This document shows, one piece after another, positions 26,115 through 40,136 of a stretch of 64,000 nt of DNA (positions are counted from its first letter, which is position 1; each line of letters begins with the position of its first letter). The notes beneath the pieces are model-generated. The model saw only the letters and a program-made list of their open reading frames with translations, was not told the origin of the DNA and searched no databases. The stretch comes from Crotophaga sulcirostris (taxonomy: Eukaryota; Chordata; Aves; Cuculiformes; Crotophagidae): positions 789,484 through 853,483 of the forward strand of contig VYZB01000221.1 of assembly GCA_013397455.1 (NCBI GenBank). The letters run 5' to 3'. Position numbers and translations under genes: made by a program.

Positions 26115-26960
26115 CAAGTTAATTTTACCAATTCAGTTAATTATCAGCCCTTTCAGACTAATTAAAAACAAAATCTAAAGGAAGATATCGCTGATGTTGG
26201 CTCTGGATGCCAGAAACTCATTTATTTTTACTGAAACAAGCAGAATACATAACACTTTAGTAATTGTTCCTGCATTGTACTTAAACCAGATTTCTGCAGG
26301 GCTTACAAAACTTGTGCATTTAGTGGAGGCTGTTAGTTCATTCATCAAACACATGATATAAAGCACTCTGTTATGCACCTTCAAATCAAAAAAGATAAAA
26401 AAGGAAGAAGGAAAAAAGGTGCATATGAAGGTAGCGGTACTCACTGAAGGACAAGATTTTTAGTGCTTAGCTGTGCAAAAACATTCACACAAACAACCAT
26501 CACAGCAATTATTTATGATTAAAAAACATGGGAATGTTTCGGAGACTTTGCATTAGAAGTCTAGTATATGTCAATTGTTTTATTCATGATAAACAGATCA
26601 TTTAGTTGGAAAAATCCCATCTGCCTAGATATATCTCTTATTATTTATGAGAACCATGTTTAGGAATGCAGGCAGCACATGTGCATAATTAATCCTGAAG
26701 AGAATTAGACATTGTTTGATTCACAGCTGAATGCAATTAGCATTAGGAAGTTTACATATGTTGGCAATAACACAGATTAGCAACTAAAGTGCTTGTTAAA
26801 AAATTTAACCTGAGGCTGCTGGAGCAGACCTCTCTTAATGATGCTTTAAATGTTGTTGATGAAGTAATAATCAATTTTGTTTTATAAATAGTAAATCAAG
26901 AATTTAGGTCTAATTAGCTGTGCTACAGATCACTTCACTTACATATCCAATGTACATGTG
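26115..26960. promoter_or_regulatory. Candidate enhancer cluster / conserved non-coding block
   Basis: The most enhancer-like stretch in the window. It contains a palindromic E-box CACATGTG at 26676-26683; TAATTA at 26686-26691 overlapping a bicoid/OTX-type TAATCC at 26690-26695; an E-box CAGCTG at 26724-26729; CAATTA at 26734-26739; and TAATTA at 26911-26916. The sequence is complex, repeat-free and not coding in any frame. Closely packed E-box and homeodomain sites are a known feature of developmental enhancers. That this one is functional is inference. Confidence 0.25.
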
Positions 26961-27463
26961 CTGTGTGCTGTGAACTTTCTCTGAGTTTGGTGTGCAAACA
27001 GTTGTTAAGGGAAAGGTCTGATCCCTTCTGTTAAAAAAAAAGAGAGAGAAAAAAAGTCACAGATGGTGAAGGATGAGACGTCTGTGGTGGGAGTGACTCT
27101 ATGCTATTGGCACTCAAGAAGGAAAGAGCTTTTCCTTTGTTATTTCAGTGCTTTTTAACTGAAGGATGAAGAAACAATGCCTTGTCTGCCTTTTTAAAAT
27201 ATAATAATTAGATTATAATTCACAGTCTGTGAAATGAAGCCCTCTAATGGAGAGGGAGGAGGAGGAAAATATAAGTGATGAAAGTGAGGAGGCAAAGTAA
27301 AATTGAGCTGTAATTGTTTTCACTTCAACTTTGAGAAGTTCAACATTAATTAAAATGTTTCTGCACCACTCACCACCAGATTGGCACAAAAGAGGGTTGG
27401 CTGGTATGTGCAGCTGCTGACTGGCAGGGATGTCAGCAAGGCAATTGCCAGGAAGGCTGCAGT

Positions 27464-27508
27464 TACACACACACATGCACACATACAGACACACAATCCC
27501 CACACATC
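27464..27508. repeat. Imperfect (CA)n microsatellite
   Basis: Alternating CA with ATG and ATA interruptions ('acacacacacatgcacac'). It generates the cysteine/valine-rich and threonine/histidine-rich frames on either strand here, which are therefore rejected as genes. Confidence 0.85.
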
Positions 27509-27509
27509 G

Positions 27510-30500
27510 AGACTCATGTACTCTAAAGATGATGTTGCAATTAGAGAAAGCATTTCTGTTTTTATTCAAGTAGCAGGCCAGCATTTCCTTCCAGGTAAGA
27601 AATTAATTCTTCCTGAAACATCTTAAACAGTTTGAAAATTGTTCCAAATTATCTTTGCTTTTACTTTGGCTTAGGGTTCATTTTGTTTTTCTCATCATCA
27701 ATTATTTTTATTATTATAAACTTTAGCTGAGCTCTTACAATGCCCTAAGGATCAGCAGGAGCTGGATTCATGAAGAGTTTTCATTCTTCGACTATATTGA
27801 CTACTTAACCTCTAAACATATCTTCCTGTGAGCAGGTGCTCTTGGGGGATGTGTCATGGAGTCCTTGTAATCAGCCTTTGTACATCAGAGGAGCAGGAGA
27901 GGGTACTGATTGATATCAGTGAATTAAACTACAGGAGAGTACTGCACCTACCGCTTCTTCTGTCAGATGCCTCCATGCCCCTGCACCAAGCAGAATTATG
28001 GCTCTACCTATAGCCCTAAGCCTTCCTTCCTCAACAGGCTAGGAAGCTCATCTCAAGATGGAATGGATAGCCAGGAAAATTTTAAAGTAGCTGAAGGAAG
28101 AGGGAGCAAGGAGAGAGCCAGAACTGATGGGACTTTGCTTTCCTGAGAGCCAAAAGAAACTAATTTTGCATGTGACGACACAAATCGGGCACTTCCTTAC
28201 TCATCTACACCATTACCAGAGACTGTAAATAATTTGAAATGGAATCAGGGCTAGACTGGAAAAGACATTTAGGCTCCCAAAAAATGGGAAGATGTGCTAG
28301 CAGACTTTCAAGAATGAATAAGAGCTCTCATCAGAGGAAAAGCATGGAGCACAGAGCGGTTTCGATTGGCTGTGTGTCCTTCAGGAAGGCATGGAAAAGA
28401 GCAATGAGCCCAGAGGATTTCCCTGGTGAATGGCAAGTTCTCACTGAAGCTCCAGAGGGGAGCAGGGAAAGCAGAGCCTACAGGGAAAACTCACACATGT
28501 ATGAAGGCTGAATGGCTGCTTCTTTGACTGATAAGTGTTGCAAATTCATAAGTCATGCTCTATCCCATGATTTAATATCTCTTCTATCATCTCAGTAGAT
28601 GATGTGGGAGCTCATGATGGTCCCCTTAGTCACTGCGACTGATCAGGCTGTAAGCATCACCTCAGATATTGTACAGAAAAATAGTTGTCTGCATGCCAGC
28701 TTAATTCTCAGTATTTTGTGCACTCAAGATCTATAAAACAGATGATTCTGAGAAGACATTGTAGTAGCTTGGTGCAATTTTAAGAAATTTCCAAGACAGT
28801 CTGTTTGTTTATCCTTGTTTAGCTGATAGAACGAGATGAAAGAAACAGAATACCTCGTATGTCAGGAGACTGAAGTGAATTAATAGACTGCTGTATCTCA
28901 CAAGAGAGGAAGGAAGGAACAAATGAATGAATGAACTTTGACTTTTCTTAAGTAGACAGAGCAGCCGGGCTCTGACTGATGTTTACAAAAGTAGATGCAT
29001 TTGAAGCAGCACCATATGGAGAACTGGGAAGAGTTTAAGGGTTAAGCAGGAAGAGCCTTAGGAACCAACAAAATTGAACCTTGACTCTGAAATACGCTTA
29101 TCACCTTTTATAGAAAAGAAAATCCCATATATTAAAAAAGGGATAATTTCTGTGCAAGGTGCTTGTGAAAGTTAAGGACTAGGTCATAAGGAATATGTAC
29201 AGAAATAGCAGTTTGGATCCACCGCAACGAAGAGTTTCACTGCATCCAAACATTAATTATAACAGTCTATTGGGTAATGAAAGGAACTTTCCTTGTTCTC
29301 ATGCTGTTCTTGCTTATAGATCAAGGAACAGGTTTCAGGTCACTAGACTTCCTACAGTGCCAGCCCTTGCCTCTGTTCATGACTTGAAACAATAAAACTC
29401 GTAAGTAGACGCCTAGCTTCTGAAGCCTGAGTACTGCTGACTGTTAGACACTGAAATAGCATCCTCTGTGTGTATTAATAAATCCATGAGTAAGAGGATT
29501 GTTTATAATCACTTTTCCAGTCAAAAAAATTGAACTCATAACTGATAGAAATTAATTGAAAAAAGGACTTTTCACTTCTGTCTTTTTCTAGTATAATGTG
29601 CTCTATAAAGCAAACATCATAAAAAAAAAGAAAAAGGCCATTTCTCATTCAGTTCCTTTAATTCAGCTGATGTGCTGTGATATTGTTTTGCAGTTCTTTG
29701 CTGTATGCACTTTGATAAGTTAAAAATGCCACCAATGTACACAAAGAGTATCCAAAGAAGATGTTATTATTTGCAGAATAGTAGTAGCATATTCCACTTT
29801 CAGCTAATTGTAATAATGTGCATGTTTTCTATGAGAAATAGGAAGAGATATCAAAGTCTAAATTATTCTGTGTTGGCTTTAGGAAGACAAACATTTGTTG
29901 TTGACAACTATTTGATCTGTCTTACAATTCTGTCACAGCGACAAAATAAAACTATATTTTATTCTCCATTTCTGTGATCTTTCACCTAGATAAGAACCAA
30001 CACCTGGCATCTTTTCAAATTTTCTTTTTTCTTTACATCAGTGGCAAAAGTTAAAAAGGTAACATGAAAAGAAAGATGAAAAAGGAATGCTGTTCAAATT
30101 GAAGGACTGCAGTTTCAAGTTTCAATCCTGTATCAAAACATCTCCGCCTCATCTTCTTTCTCAGTCATCACAAATGAAAAGTACAAAGAAGTACACAAAC
30201 ATCAGTACAATGCTCTGTGTGTACTGCTATCCAAAAATCACAGTTACAAAATTATACCTGACATATCAAAAACTGACAGTCACATCCTCAAGATTTTCTT
30301 CTGTTCGTTCCCATGGACCTTCTTTATTAATAAATCTGACACATAAAAAGCATCTGTATGACTAAAGTGTCAGTTACTGGAAAGACCGTTTTGATCTACT
30401 TCTTAACTTTTAGAAGAAATATTCTCTTTTTTATGAAGACAGGATCTGTTCACTGACTGCCAGCTTTCAAATGACCACCTCTTGAAGTTTAATTTTAAGT

Positions 30501-33038
30501 TTTAAATAAATATTGTATGCATGCAGAATAATTATGATGCTCTAGAGAGACACTGTATAATGACATTGATTCTTTTTTATCTAAAAATGCCAGACCCTTG
30601 AGGCAACAAAGTCTGTATTTGCCACAGATATATGGAGGTTCATTCTACATGTTAAATTATAGTAGGTTGTTCATGCTTCTGCCATTAAGTAAGTAATGAA
30701 ACTTCAGTTGTAAACTTCAATTTTTTAACTGTTTAAGACTTACTGATAAACATTGACTTTGGTTAAACATTCAGTACAGAATGTTTCAGCTGTGGAATAA
30801 CTGTCTGTTTACAAATAACAGATAATTTGTAAATTCTGTTGAAATGCTCTGGAACTATTGAAAAAACATATTGGGTATGGATACATGTTTACAGTCATTA
30901 CTGAAACAAGCATTATCTTTTGCTAATAACTTGTGGACGTGTTCTTAGTAAAAATATGTAGCTATTCAACATTAAAAAGAAACTGAAATCCTTACTTAAG
31001 TGTGAAAAATAGCATTTGTGCATGTAGAGCAGCTTCTAATTTTATTTTTATTGAATTTAACATATCTAAGCAAATATCCTGATTTGGTAATTTAACCAAA
31101 ATCCAAAATTACTGCAAAGGTATAGAGAAAAATTAAATAACGTGGATAAAGATACAAACAAGCTCATATTTTTTGTCTGTTGTTTGGTTCACTCCTTAAG
31201 TTAGCAGCTTTTTGCCAAGAAAGAGTGATTTATTTTACTGAACACATATTTAATCATTCATATTATACACAGATACTTTAAAAAATGACCGATGCCTTGA
31301 ACACCTTCATTTGCTTTAGAACTGCCAACTATGATGTCATTACTGTATTATTATCAATTTTTGTTCTTAAAAGTAAAGATTAGCAATGGTACATATAAAA
31401 ATAATATTACAATTAATAATTAATCTTTTATAATAAAAATAAAAATGACAGTAACAGCGCCTTTTAGGAGCTACCATCAATCAGGTATTGAAAATGAGGC
31501 AGAGAAGGCTCTGAAGACTGTAGTAAGGATCCAGAAAAAAAATTCCAATGCAATCTTAACTTTCATTAAGTTTCTTGAAAGGTTCATTCCTCTCATGCAA
31601 AGGCAGCTACTAATTATTCATCTAATACTGTATTACATATTGATATGAAACACCTACAGACTTTTTTGGGGGAAGTGAGAGATGGGCACATTTGGAAAGC
31701 AAGTCATTCCATCTTCCTAAACATCCATTTTATAGTATCTCACCATTAAGGTTTAGTAGATTAGATGCCTAACTTTTAGATGGCTGTTCTTAAAAGAGAT
31801 GTTTCTACCTTATCGTTTTAAGATGCTTAATGACAGGAGATTAATATTCTAATGTTTCAGGAGTTATGCCTATGCAAATAATCAACTGTGTTTAGATAAG
31901 ATTGATATCTGACAGAAAATATAACAATCAAGGTTGAAATGTCCAGACTAAAATTGCAATTATTCTTCCACTATATTTCCTTTATTTTTTGTTCAAATGG
32001 CTTGATTTTAGTAAAACCGTTAACCAAGTGGCTCACAGAAATTCTCTCCTAAAGTACAGATACTCATCCAGAGGACAGTCTTCCTCCAGTGAATAGATTC
32101 CTTTCTCCTTGTCTTTCCGTTCCACCCCCAGCCAAGGTTCAGAAGGACTCACTGCTTTTCTAGAAATTCTTCAGAAGACAGGATTAACAGGAGTATGCCA
32201 AAAGCGTGTCATACTTCAGTAATACAAGCTTTGTGGCACAGAGAGTGGGATCCACTTCGCTTACTGTGAGAGTTCTCCACAGGAGTTAAGCCACTAGAGT
32301 CCTTGTATGCTCATGGATATAAACGGACATTTGTAGAGAGTGATTCATTTGACTTATTTTTCACATCTACCTTGAGAGAGTATAAGTTTTACTCTTGAAC
32401 TACTTCTTTCTACTGATCACAGAGGGAATACATGAGGTTCAACATAAAAAACCCTGAGACTAACTCTGTAGATTGGGAACCAAGAGTGTGAGGGGAGAGA
32501 CAAAGAGATGGCTATAGAGCATGTTCTAACCTGTCACAGTGAGACAAGGCTCAACTTGATCGCTTCAGTCAACACAAGTGGACACATGTTCAAATACAGA
32601 CATTTTCTTAATCTCCATCAGAAAATGCCAGTGTACAAGAGTGAACAGCATGTTAACATCAAGTTTCTTGTGAAACTGAAGAAATCCATGATGGAAACTT
32701 TTTGATTATTGACTGAGGCAGCAAAGGTAAAGTTGTTCCTCAAAGGAACCCATTATTTCTTGGTAGAAAATGTGAAAGTAAAAACAACATAGGTCCTCAA
32801 CAGCCTTTCAGAAAATGATCCACAGAATTGCTTTAAACATTGGCAGCATCATATGCAGCTGTGCATCAACTGTGGGGGGAACTATTTCGAAGGTGATCAT
32901 AGTTGATTTTCATAATTTGTTAAAGAAAAACTGTTATAAGGCACAGTCTTCTTTTTTTGTGTCGTACATCTAAAAACATTCTTGGAGATGCCAATATCTC
33001 TATTAAGGACCTGTGAAGTAAAACTGCTGAATCCTTTT
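27510..33038. other. Unique non-coding sequence with minor simple repeats
   Basis: About 5.5 kb with no supportable gene. A tetranucleotide stretch (GGAA then ATGA units) lies at 28906-28935. The 90-codon frames at 28239-28511 and 29705-29977 have no recognisable domain. The A+T-rich part at 31380-31445 is low-complexity. Confidence 0.5.
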
Positions 33039-33039
33039 T

Positions 33040-33106
33040 AAAAAATAAATAAAAAAAACCAAAACAAAAACCAAAACAACAATCAAAAATCCCACAAAAA
33101 AAACCC
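33040..33106 (+). repeat. A-rich low-complexity tract
   Basis: Long A runs with CC interruptions ('aaaacaaaaaccaaaacaac'). It could be the decayed tail of a retroposed sequence, but nothing upstream is recognisable as a parent transcript. Read on the minus strand it yields a phenylalanine/cysteine-rich frame that is an artefact. Confidence 0.7.
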
Positions 33107-33402
33107 TTCACTCATTTCCTTTGCATATTCATATATTTGTTCTATAAATTTTGTTAGTACCTTTTCATTTATCACTAAATTTGCTTTATGCAATATATTT
33201 TTCCATCATATATTTTAAAAGTTTCTCTGCTCTAGACAGAACCTTGGAGAGAACTCTTGTTGAATATGCAGGCAGACAAAACAAAACTATCTCCCACATT
33301 CATTGCCATTTGCTAACTTTTTAACTTCCTTCCCTCTGGAAATAAAAGTATGCACTAGGTTTTCAGGTTAAAGTCCACTCAAAAATGATTTAAAGCATTG
33401 CG

Positions 33403-33492
33403 ACCCAGATTTTGTCATGATCTTAAAGCAAAATTGCCCATTGATTTTATGAAGAATTGTTCCAGAAATTATTTAATGATTTGGCCCAGTGT
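33403..33492 (+). repeat. Ancient amniote interspersed repeat fragment
   Basis: The order 'acccagattttgtcatgatc', 'gcaaaattgcccattgattt' and 'gatttggcccagtgt' matches a widespread old amniote repeat with phrases 'ccagattttgccctca', 'gcaaaactcccattgactt' and 'gatttggcccagtgt'. I do not recall its library name with certainty. Such copies predate the bird radiation and are sometimes retained as regulatory sequence. Confidence 0.45.
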
Positions 33493-33499
33493 ACATTAA

Positions 33500-36400
33500 G
33501 CTGAATATCCTGGTTTGCAATTTTGTTTCTAAGATTCCATTCATTATTAATTTACTTAGTATTCATTGCAGTTATGCTGTCTATAATTGTTTTGATATTC
33601 AAGCAGCTGTCAGAAGGATTTTTATAGGTCTTCCATTAAAATTAGACATACATTAATAGACATTTAAGGCATGCTACTATAATAAAACTTGAAGATATGG
33701 TCTGCTAAAAGTGAAAAAATCTAAAAGCAAGAAGTTAACGTCTCATTTTAAAATACATATGTTTTTTTTTTTTCCTGAATCCAGGACACTGACCTGGATT
33801 CAGTTAATGATGGACTGTCTAGTTATGTGTCTCCTAAACAGTAGTACAGTATCCTGTTGTAAGACATTTGGTCATCCAGGGATCCACAAGACCATGATAA
33901 GTAGGTCAGATAATATCCTCATAATTCTAGAAAACTCTAGAAAACTAGTGTAGACAGTATTTTAAATCCAAGTAGAGGAACTTTCTCCCTGGAAACTTTT
34001 GTGGCAGGCTTTCTAGGCAAAAGAAACCACAGACATGGTGCCCACAGGGGCATGCTTGGTGATTACCCGTTGGCTACTGAATTTTAGAACTAACAAGTTC
34101 TCAAATAAATGCTGTTAGAAAAGAAAGTGCATCTCTAATGGAGCCAATAAGGTTATCAACTACACCACACTTAACCACTTTAATGCACTCTTCTGGTTTA
34201 TAAGGGAAAGAAATTAAACAGGTCTATTGTATTCAGCCTCTATTCTAGGTGTGCAAAAAGGCAATGGAAAGGGCACAGAATCAGTGCCAGAGCAGACCCT
34301 CTTTCTCTAAGCACGCTATTTAAGAAAATGTATATACGAGCTAATTAAGTCTCATAATGCGTCCACGTAACATGAAATTTTTGTGACAAGAAAGGTGAAG
34401 AACAGCCTTTCCAAGTGTATCCTGCAGGATGGAAGTTAGAAACACTCCTCATGAGAGAGGAGAAGTCTTCCATTTCGAGAAGAAGGAGGGGAAAGATCAC
34501 GGGTCTTCCTTGACTTACTCAGAAACTGTGCAGCTGGGGTCTTGAACATGAAGGGAATAATCTTCTTCCAGTAGTTCTGTGAAGTTAGCCCCAAAAACAC
34601 AATTCCCAACCAAAATTTTTAAATGCATACAACTTCAAATCAATCAACCTTACATTTCTTAGGAAAATAACATTTGCCAAAAAGAAATTGTGCCATTCTA
34701 GGCAAAATTCACTCAAAGACAACACAATGAGATGATCACAATTCTCCCTCTGTGCTTTTCTAATAAGGGTTAGAAATAGAAATTCTTCTTGGCCTAAAAA
34801 CACTCTCATTACTACCTAAGTGTAGAAACAGTTTATTACTTCTCAAGGCTGCATGACTTAAGCCAGAAGTGAGACTACACATGGTATACGAGTTCGATTT
34901 GATATCTATGTAAATTTGTCTTTCTGTGTGTCATTTTGTAAAATATCCCTATGGAGCCTTTTAGACTTTTTTGTTTGTTTATGTCTTTCTGAGAGAAAGA
35001 AAGAGAGGGACTTCTGTGATGGGCTTTATCTTAAGCCTCTGTCAAGCAACCTGTTAGGAGAGTAAGCTCACTTCCTAAAAATCTTCTCACGGTTTGAGGT
35101 TGCTGTCTACTTTCATGTCTCAGGCCCATGCTGGTTATACCTAGGAGGAATCTTGCGAAAAAATAGAATCGTACAACAGAACAACAGGCACAAAGCATTT
35201 CCAAAGTCCTTACTGTTTTTTACACTGTCTTCACTATGCTAAAATAATTGAGACAGCAGTGTGAGGATGATTTAGCAACATATGAAAACTGAAAAGATAA
35301 TATTGCCTCAGTACAGGTTTGTATTTTCATACAAATTTATTTTTAATAAATTAGCTTAATCTAAAACAAAACCAAATATTTTAATTAATACACATGATTT
35401 AGTGTGCTAGATAAAACAGTAGTTCATTTAGGTATAGAAGAATTCTACAACTATTTGTCATACCTTCTATTACATATACATTTATAAAAAAAGAAAAGAC
35501 AACACAGAAAATATATTTTATAGTAAAGAGTGAACATTTATACAGCTCTTCCTCTTAAAGTATGCTTGCCAGGCAGGAACTCCCGTTATCTCTCAATACA
35601 ATGTGAGATACCTCTAAATGACTTTCCAAGTAAAGAAGACAATATAATGATTTCCATACATCCTATGGCTGTCCAACTGTGTGTTTATAGTTTCTTAAAA
35701 TCTATACTATAATCAAATAATTAGCTATTTCATGGAATTAGGAGGAATGTGGCATCTGAATATAGCATAGTTCAGTGACTTAAACAAATTACCTTGTGAA
35801 GACGTATAGTCCAAAGTGAAGACAAAATATAATTTCATTGGTCTTTTTAAAAATATTTTTCCCTAAAAGCTAGAGATCTTATATGGCTGATGAAACTAGG
35901 GAACTTCATAAAAAATAGGTCATTAAACTTTAGCGTATAATAATTAAGCAATTTTCTCCCCATGTGTCTTACTTGCAAATGAAGAAAACCCAAAACCAAC
36001 ATCACATTCCCACATATTGATTACTGTGTAGAAAATTCATTACTTCTGGCTTTGCGTGCTTCAGTCAAGGAGTTGGCGGGGTTTTTTTTATTCTTCTTCC
36101 TCTTTTTTTCCCCTCCAGTTGTTAATGAAAGAAGCAGCATTTCAAGAACAACAATTAGGTTAGTTTGTGACACTGGACTCCTTGGGGATAGTTTCAGAGC
36201 ACTGCTGTAAGTAAGCCTGTAGGACACAGATTCAAACAAACTACGCTCCTACAAAGGTTTTTTCTTTTTTCCTGTGCCGTGTAATGCACACAGGGATATA
36301 TGCATTCAGGACAAGGAAAGAAAATGAATAAATGGAAGGAAAACAATAAACAAATTTAATGGTGTTTCATGGAACTCTTGTCTACATGTTCTCCACTTAA

Positions 36401-37715
36401 AAATGATCATTTGTAAGCGCAAGTCCTTATCCTAAGGTATGTCTTAGTCTAGACTGAGGCAGGAAACTGTAGGTCAGACATAAGGTGACTGAAAAAATGC
36501 ATTTGATTTATTCATATCTCTTAACGTGAAATCTGTATTTGAAGAGACTAAAAATCTCAGAAAGACTTTTTTGCAACAGCCAATTACTCATGGCTTTTTA
36601 ATTCTAGTAGTGCATTTGGAACATTTCCATTGTTCTAAGGGTTAAAAACTTCACTGTGACAATGACGAGCCTTATTACTCAGTCAAAGTAAATGGATCAC
36701 CATATAACCTTTTAGAAATGTTCTTCCTTAAGCTATTAAAACATTCCATGCCCTTAGATGACAACAATTTCTCTGCCTTTTGAAATTTCTTTTCTATCCT
36801 GCAGAGTTCATAGAGATATGCTTGGTTAAAATCAACTTATATAAAACTATGCACTGTAAATTCTGACACTTCTGTTTGAATCTCTTTTCAAACACTTGTC
36901 TTTGCTCACCATAATAGATGTCAGTTCTTCTGATGTAGTTCAAGCATGAGCTTCATATGAAGACTCAGCTATGTCTATTGCATTTCTGAAGCTACTACTC
37001 ACTGAAGTTTTGTGCTGTTTGACATCAAAGATAGGCAAGAATCACCTGCTGAGTTCACATGCATGGAGCAAAACATCTTCAAATCACTTGTGCTAGACAA
37101 AAGTTTTTCATATTAAGCTTTCACTATCATGTGGACTTAAAGACAAATGTAGTCCTTGTTAAAGTTGCAGCATTGTGTTATTAAACTATGCATCTGGGCC
37201 TCATGATTTATATAAGTTTTAAGAAGAAAGATAATAATTTGGCTGATTTATTTTTTGGCATCAGTTGCAAAGAATTCTGTTGCACAAAAAAAAAATTGGT
37301 TTTCATTCAATATGCAGTGATTTTGCTCAAAGGTAAAAACAATTTGAAAGCATGGCATGCTCTAGTTTAGAAAAAATACAGTGCTCTACTTTTTCAAACT
37401 TTAATAGCTGACTGGTTTTTATCGATTTAAAAAACAGAAAGAGGCAGCAGTTAAAACATATATTGTATGTAGGGAACATAAATTAAACAAATTCCTATTC
37501 TAAAAGTTCACACATCTGTTTTTTTATAAATTTAGTCAAATAACAAGCTGAAAAATAAATACGAACATAGAAGAAAAAATATTCATGAAGGATCAAGAAC
37601 TACTGTATAATGGATGTGTGTCTAATGGATGCCTAATCAGTATAATAACAGTGCCATAGTTTTTAATCACAATGATTCCAGTGAGGTCTCTGTATGTAAA
37701 CCAAATTCAACATGA
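33500..37715. other. Unique A+T-rich non-coding sequence
   Basis: No gene was seen. A poly-T run lies at 33762-33773. Many TTTAAA-type motifs reflect base composition. Confidence 0.55.
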
Positions 37716-37719
37716 ATAT

Positions 37720-37990
37720 GCATAGGAATTAGACTTTGGAACAGTTGTGGATGAAAAATATTTATAATTAGCCCACATTTAAATGCCACCAAGTGACTGC
37801 ATTAAGGGCAAACCAAAACACAAAAGGGCGTGTGAGCGAGATAATCTAATGCCTTGGGTGTGTCAGCTCAGTCAGCAGATGCTGAGATGTAGTTGCCAAT
37901 TTTAGTGAGCTGAAGATTTTAGTATTATAGGGCCTCCAGTGTTTTATATTAATTTAAGTGGTTTGAAATTAATTTAAAAGAAATAAAGAT
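37720..37990. promoter_or_regulatory. Candidate enhancer-like block with palindromic MAF-type site
   Basis: An inverted pair TCAGCA-GA-TGCTGA occupies 37872-37885, two TGCTGA half-sites of the kind bound by MAF-family factors. TAATTA lies at 37765-37770. The 10-mer ATTAATTTAA occurs twice, at 37948-37957 and 37968-37977, exactly 20 bp apart (about two helical turns). The block is non-coding. Function is inferred from the site cluster only. Confidence 0.2.
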
Positions 37991-40135
37991 GTTTTTCCCC
38001 TACTATTGTTTTTCCATTTCTTTGGTATGTGGATCCAAGGGAGGCAATGTGCCTAACACTTTCCAATCTGTGTAGTTGTTCCATAACTGCAAGTTTAAAC
38101 CCAAGCAGGCCAGATCCTTAGCTGACTCCTGACTATTTACGCTTCGTGCACCTACATTAAATGCCTACTTTAACACTTTAAATATTAATATATTTCTTCT
38201 TTTAAATACATTTTACATTTACTGAGAGCTTAATTGATTAATTTACAAATGGAGGCTGTAGTTAGGTTGTATTAGGTGCTTATATGTATCTATGAACGGC
38301 TTCACAGCACATTTTAATGTGTTTCATACATGGGTAAGGGACTTCTAAGTCCCTTTAAGGACTGTAGCACTTGTCTTTATATCACAGGGCTCAGAGGTGT
38401 TCCCAGGTCTCATGCATTCATCCTAGTTCTGTCCTAAGTACATTCTGCACTGAGATGCAGGCAGGTCACCTTCCCTTCCTTTCCATCTACCCTCTCTTCA
38501 AGTCTCGTTTTTCACATAAAATAAATGCAAACATGTGGGTTGGCAGAAAACCATGTCTGCCCCAGCAGTAACTATATCACACCTGAAATACTTCTGGTAT
38601 ATCCAAAATTTTAGGACACGCTGAAGCCTGGATGACAAAGCTCTGAAATAGACCATCACTTACTGTAGAATCAAATACCCAAACAAATCAAAATCTGCCA
38701 GTGAAAGCCTCCTAGACCTTATAGACCATAATATGACCTTAACATACACAAAATAGGCATCAAAGCTGGAACTACAGAATGGTTTATGAAGAATGATTGT
38801 GCTAAGCAACAAAGAGTAGGAAATTCAGGGATAGGATGTCTGAAACAGAAAGTGGGTTACAATGGGTTACAGGCTATGCTGGTTTACTTGAAAAACAACA
38901 AACCTCTTGCAATGTACTTGTGGCTCCTTCAGGTCAACATTAATTTAATATCCTACTCTTAACATGAATTGTATTCAATATGAGGCATTTCAGGATGTAT
39001 TTAAGCCTGTGCTCAGATTTAATTAGAAACGAGAAATACAGCAGATGGAGAGAAATCATTGTTGCACAGTTGGGCCCTAATGCAAAGAAATTTCTCTAAC
39101 AGTTGACAGTTAAGAACTGCTCAATTAGTAAAAGAAAAGCGATCTACAAATAAAATTAAGAAGCAGGATAACAGCTGCTCTGAAGCCTCTACAAAAATCT
39201 TTTATGGAAACAAGGAAAAGACTAACCATGACGCCAAATATCACCGTAAGATAACTAGATTACAGTACTGGTACGAGAGTTTAGTGTCTGTGAAGTTGCT
39301 ACAGAAGTGACCTTTATATTTGGCTTTCCTGTCAAAGAAACTCAAATAAGACATTCTGTTATCAAAGAAAAAAAATTCAAAGTGTCTCTTCTACCATCAG
39401 GTTTGCATTGTACCACTCTGATTTCCCCATACTTTACACAACAGAGACAAATTTCTGTACACAGAAATAGTGTGCTGCCCAGATAAAAATATTTTGTCTT
39501 TAATGAGCTTTATACACCCAGTTATCTTAACATCTGAGTCCACAATACACAGAAGAAGTAAGCAACACATTAAACTAAACTATCCACAAGAGAAAGCTCA
39601 AAGCACCAACAGCAGGCGGGTCAGCAATCTCTCATTTGTGAGGTATCAAAGGCTGTTGATAGATCTAATAAAATTACTCTGAACATCTGACCTTTGTCCA
39701 TGGCCAGAAGGAATGCAGTTATACAATAGGGGAAGGGAAATCACTGGTGACAAAATGTAGTTTCAAATAAACTATGCTTCTACTGGCAATTTTTCTTTAT
39801 CCGCTATCATGTAATACGCAGAGGGACGTGCAGTATGTACTTAGAACAGGAAATGAAAGTGAAAAAAATGGAAGCTAAAACTGACACTAACAATACTTAA
39901 ATTGCTTAATGGAGATGCTGTGTACATACTCCCCCAGGCAACAGATCCTTGTGTTTAGAGCTTCTAATTGTACCGTATGTCTTAATAAACAGCAGGTTAC
40001 AGAAACTCTAGGTCAAATGTTAGACAACAGAAGGATTTTGTCTATAATTTATTCAAAAGTTTGATTGTATCATTGCACATTAGTAGGAACTCAAACCTCA
40101 GAGTTATGAAGCTAATTACTGCCAAGCAGTGGTAA
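37991..40135. other. Unique non-coding sequence
   Basis: No gene was seen. Small frames at 38371-38571 and 39470-39682 lack motifs or splice context. Confidence 0.5.
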
Positions 40136-40136
40136 A

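Noticed and set aside
27213..27626. Overlapping frames of 123, 67 and 81 codons on both strands
   Set aside because: They are driven by the (CA)n microsatellite, with C/V- and T/H-rich translations, and have no domain.
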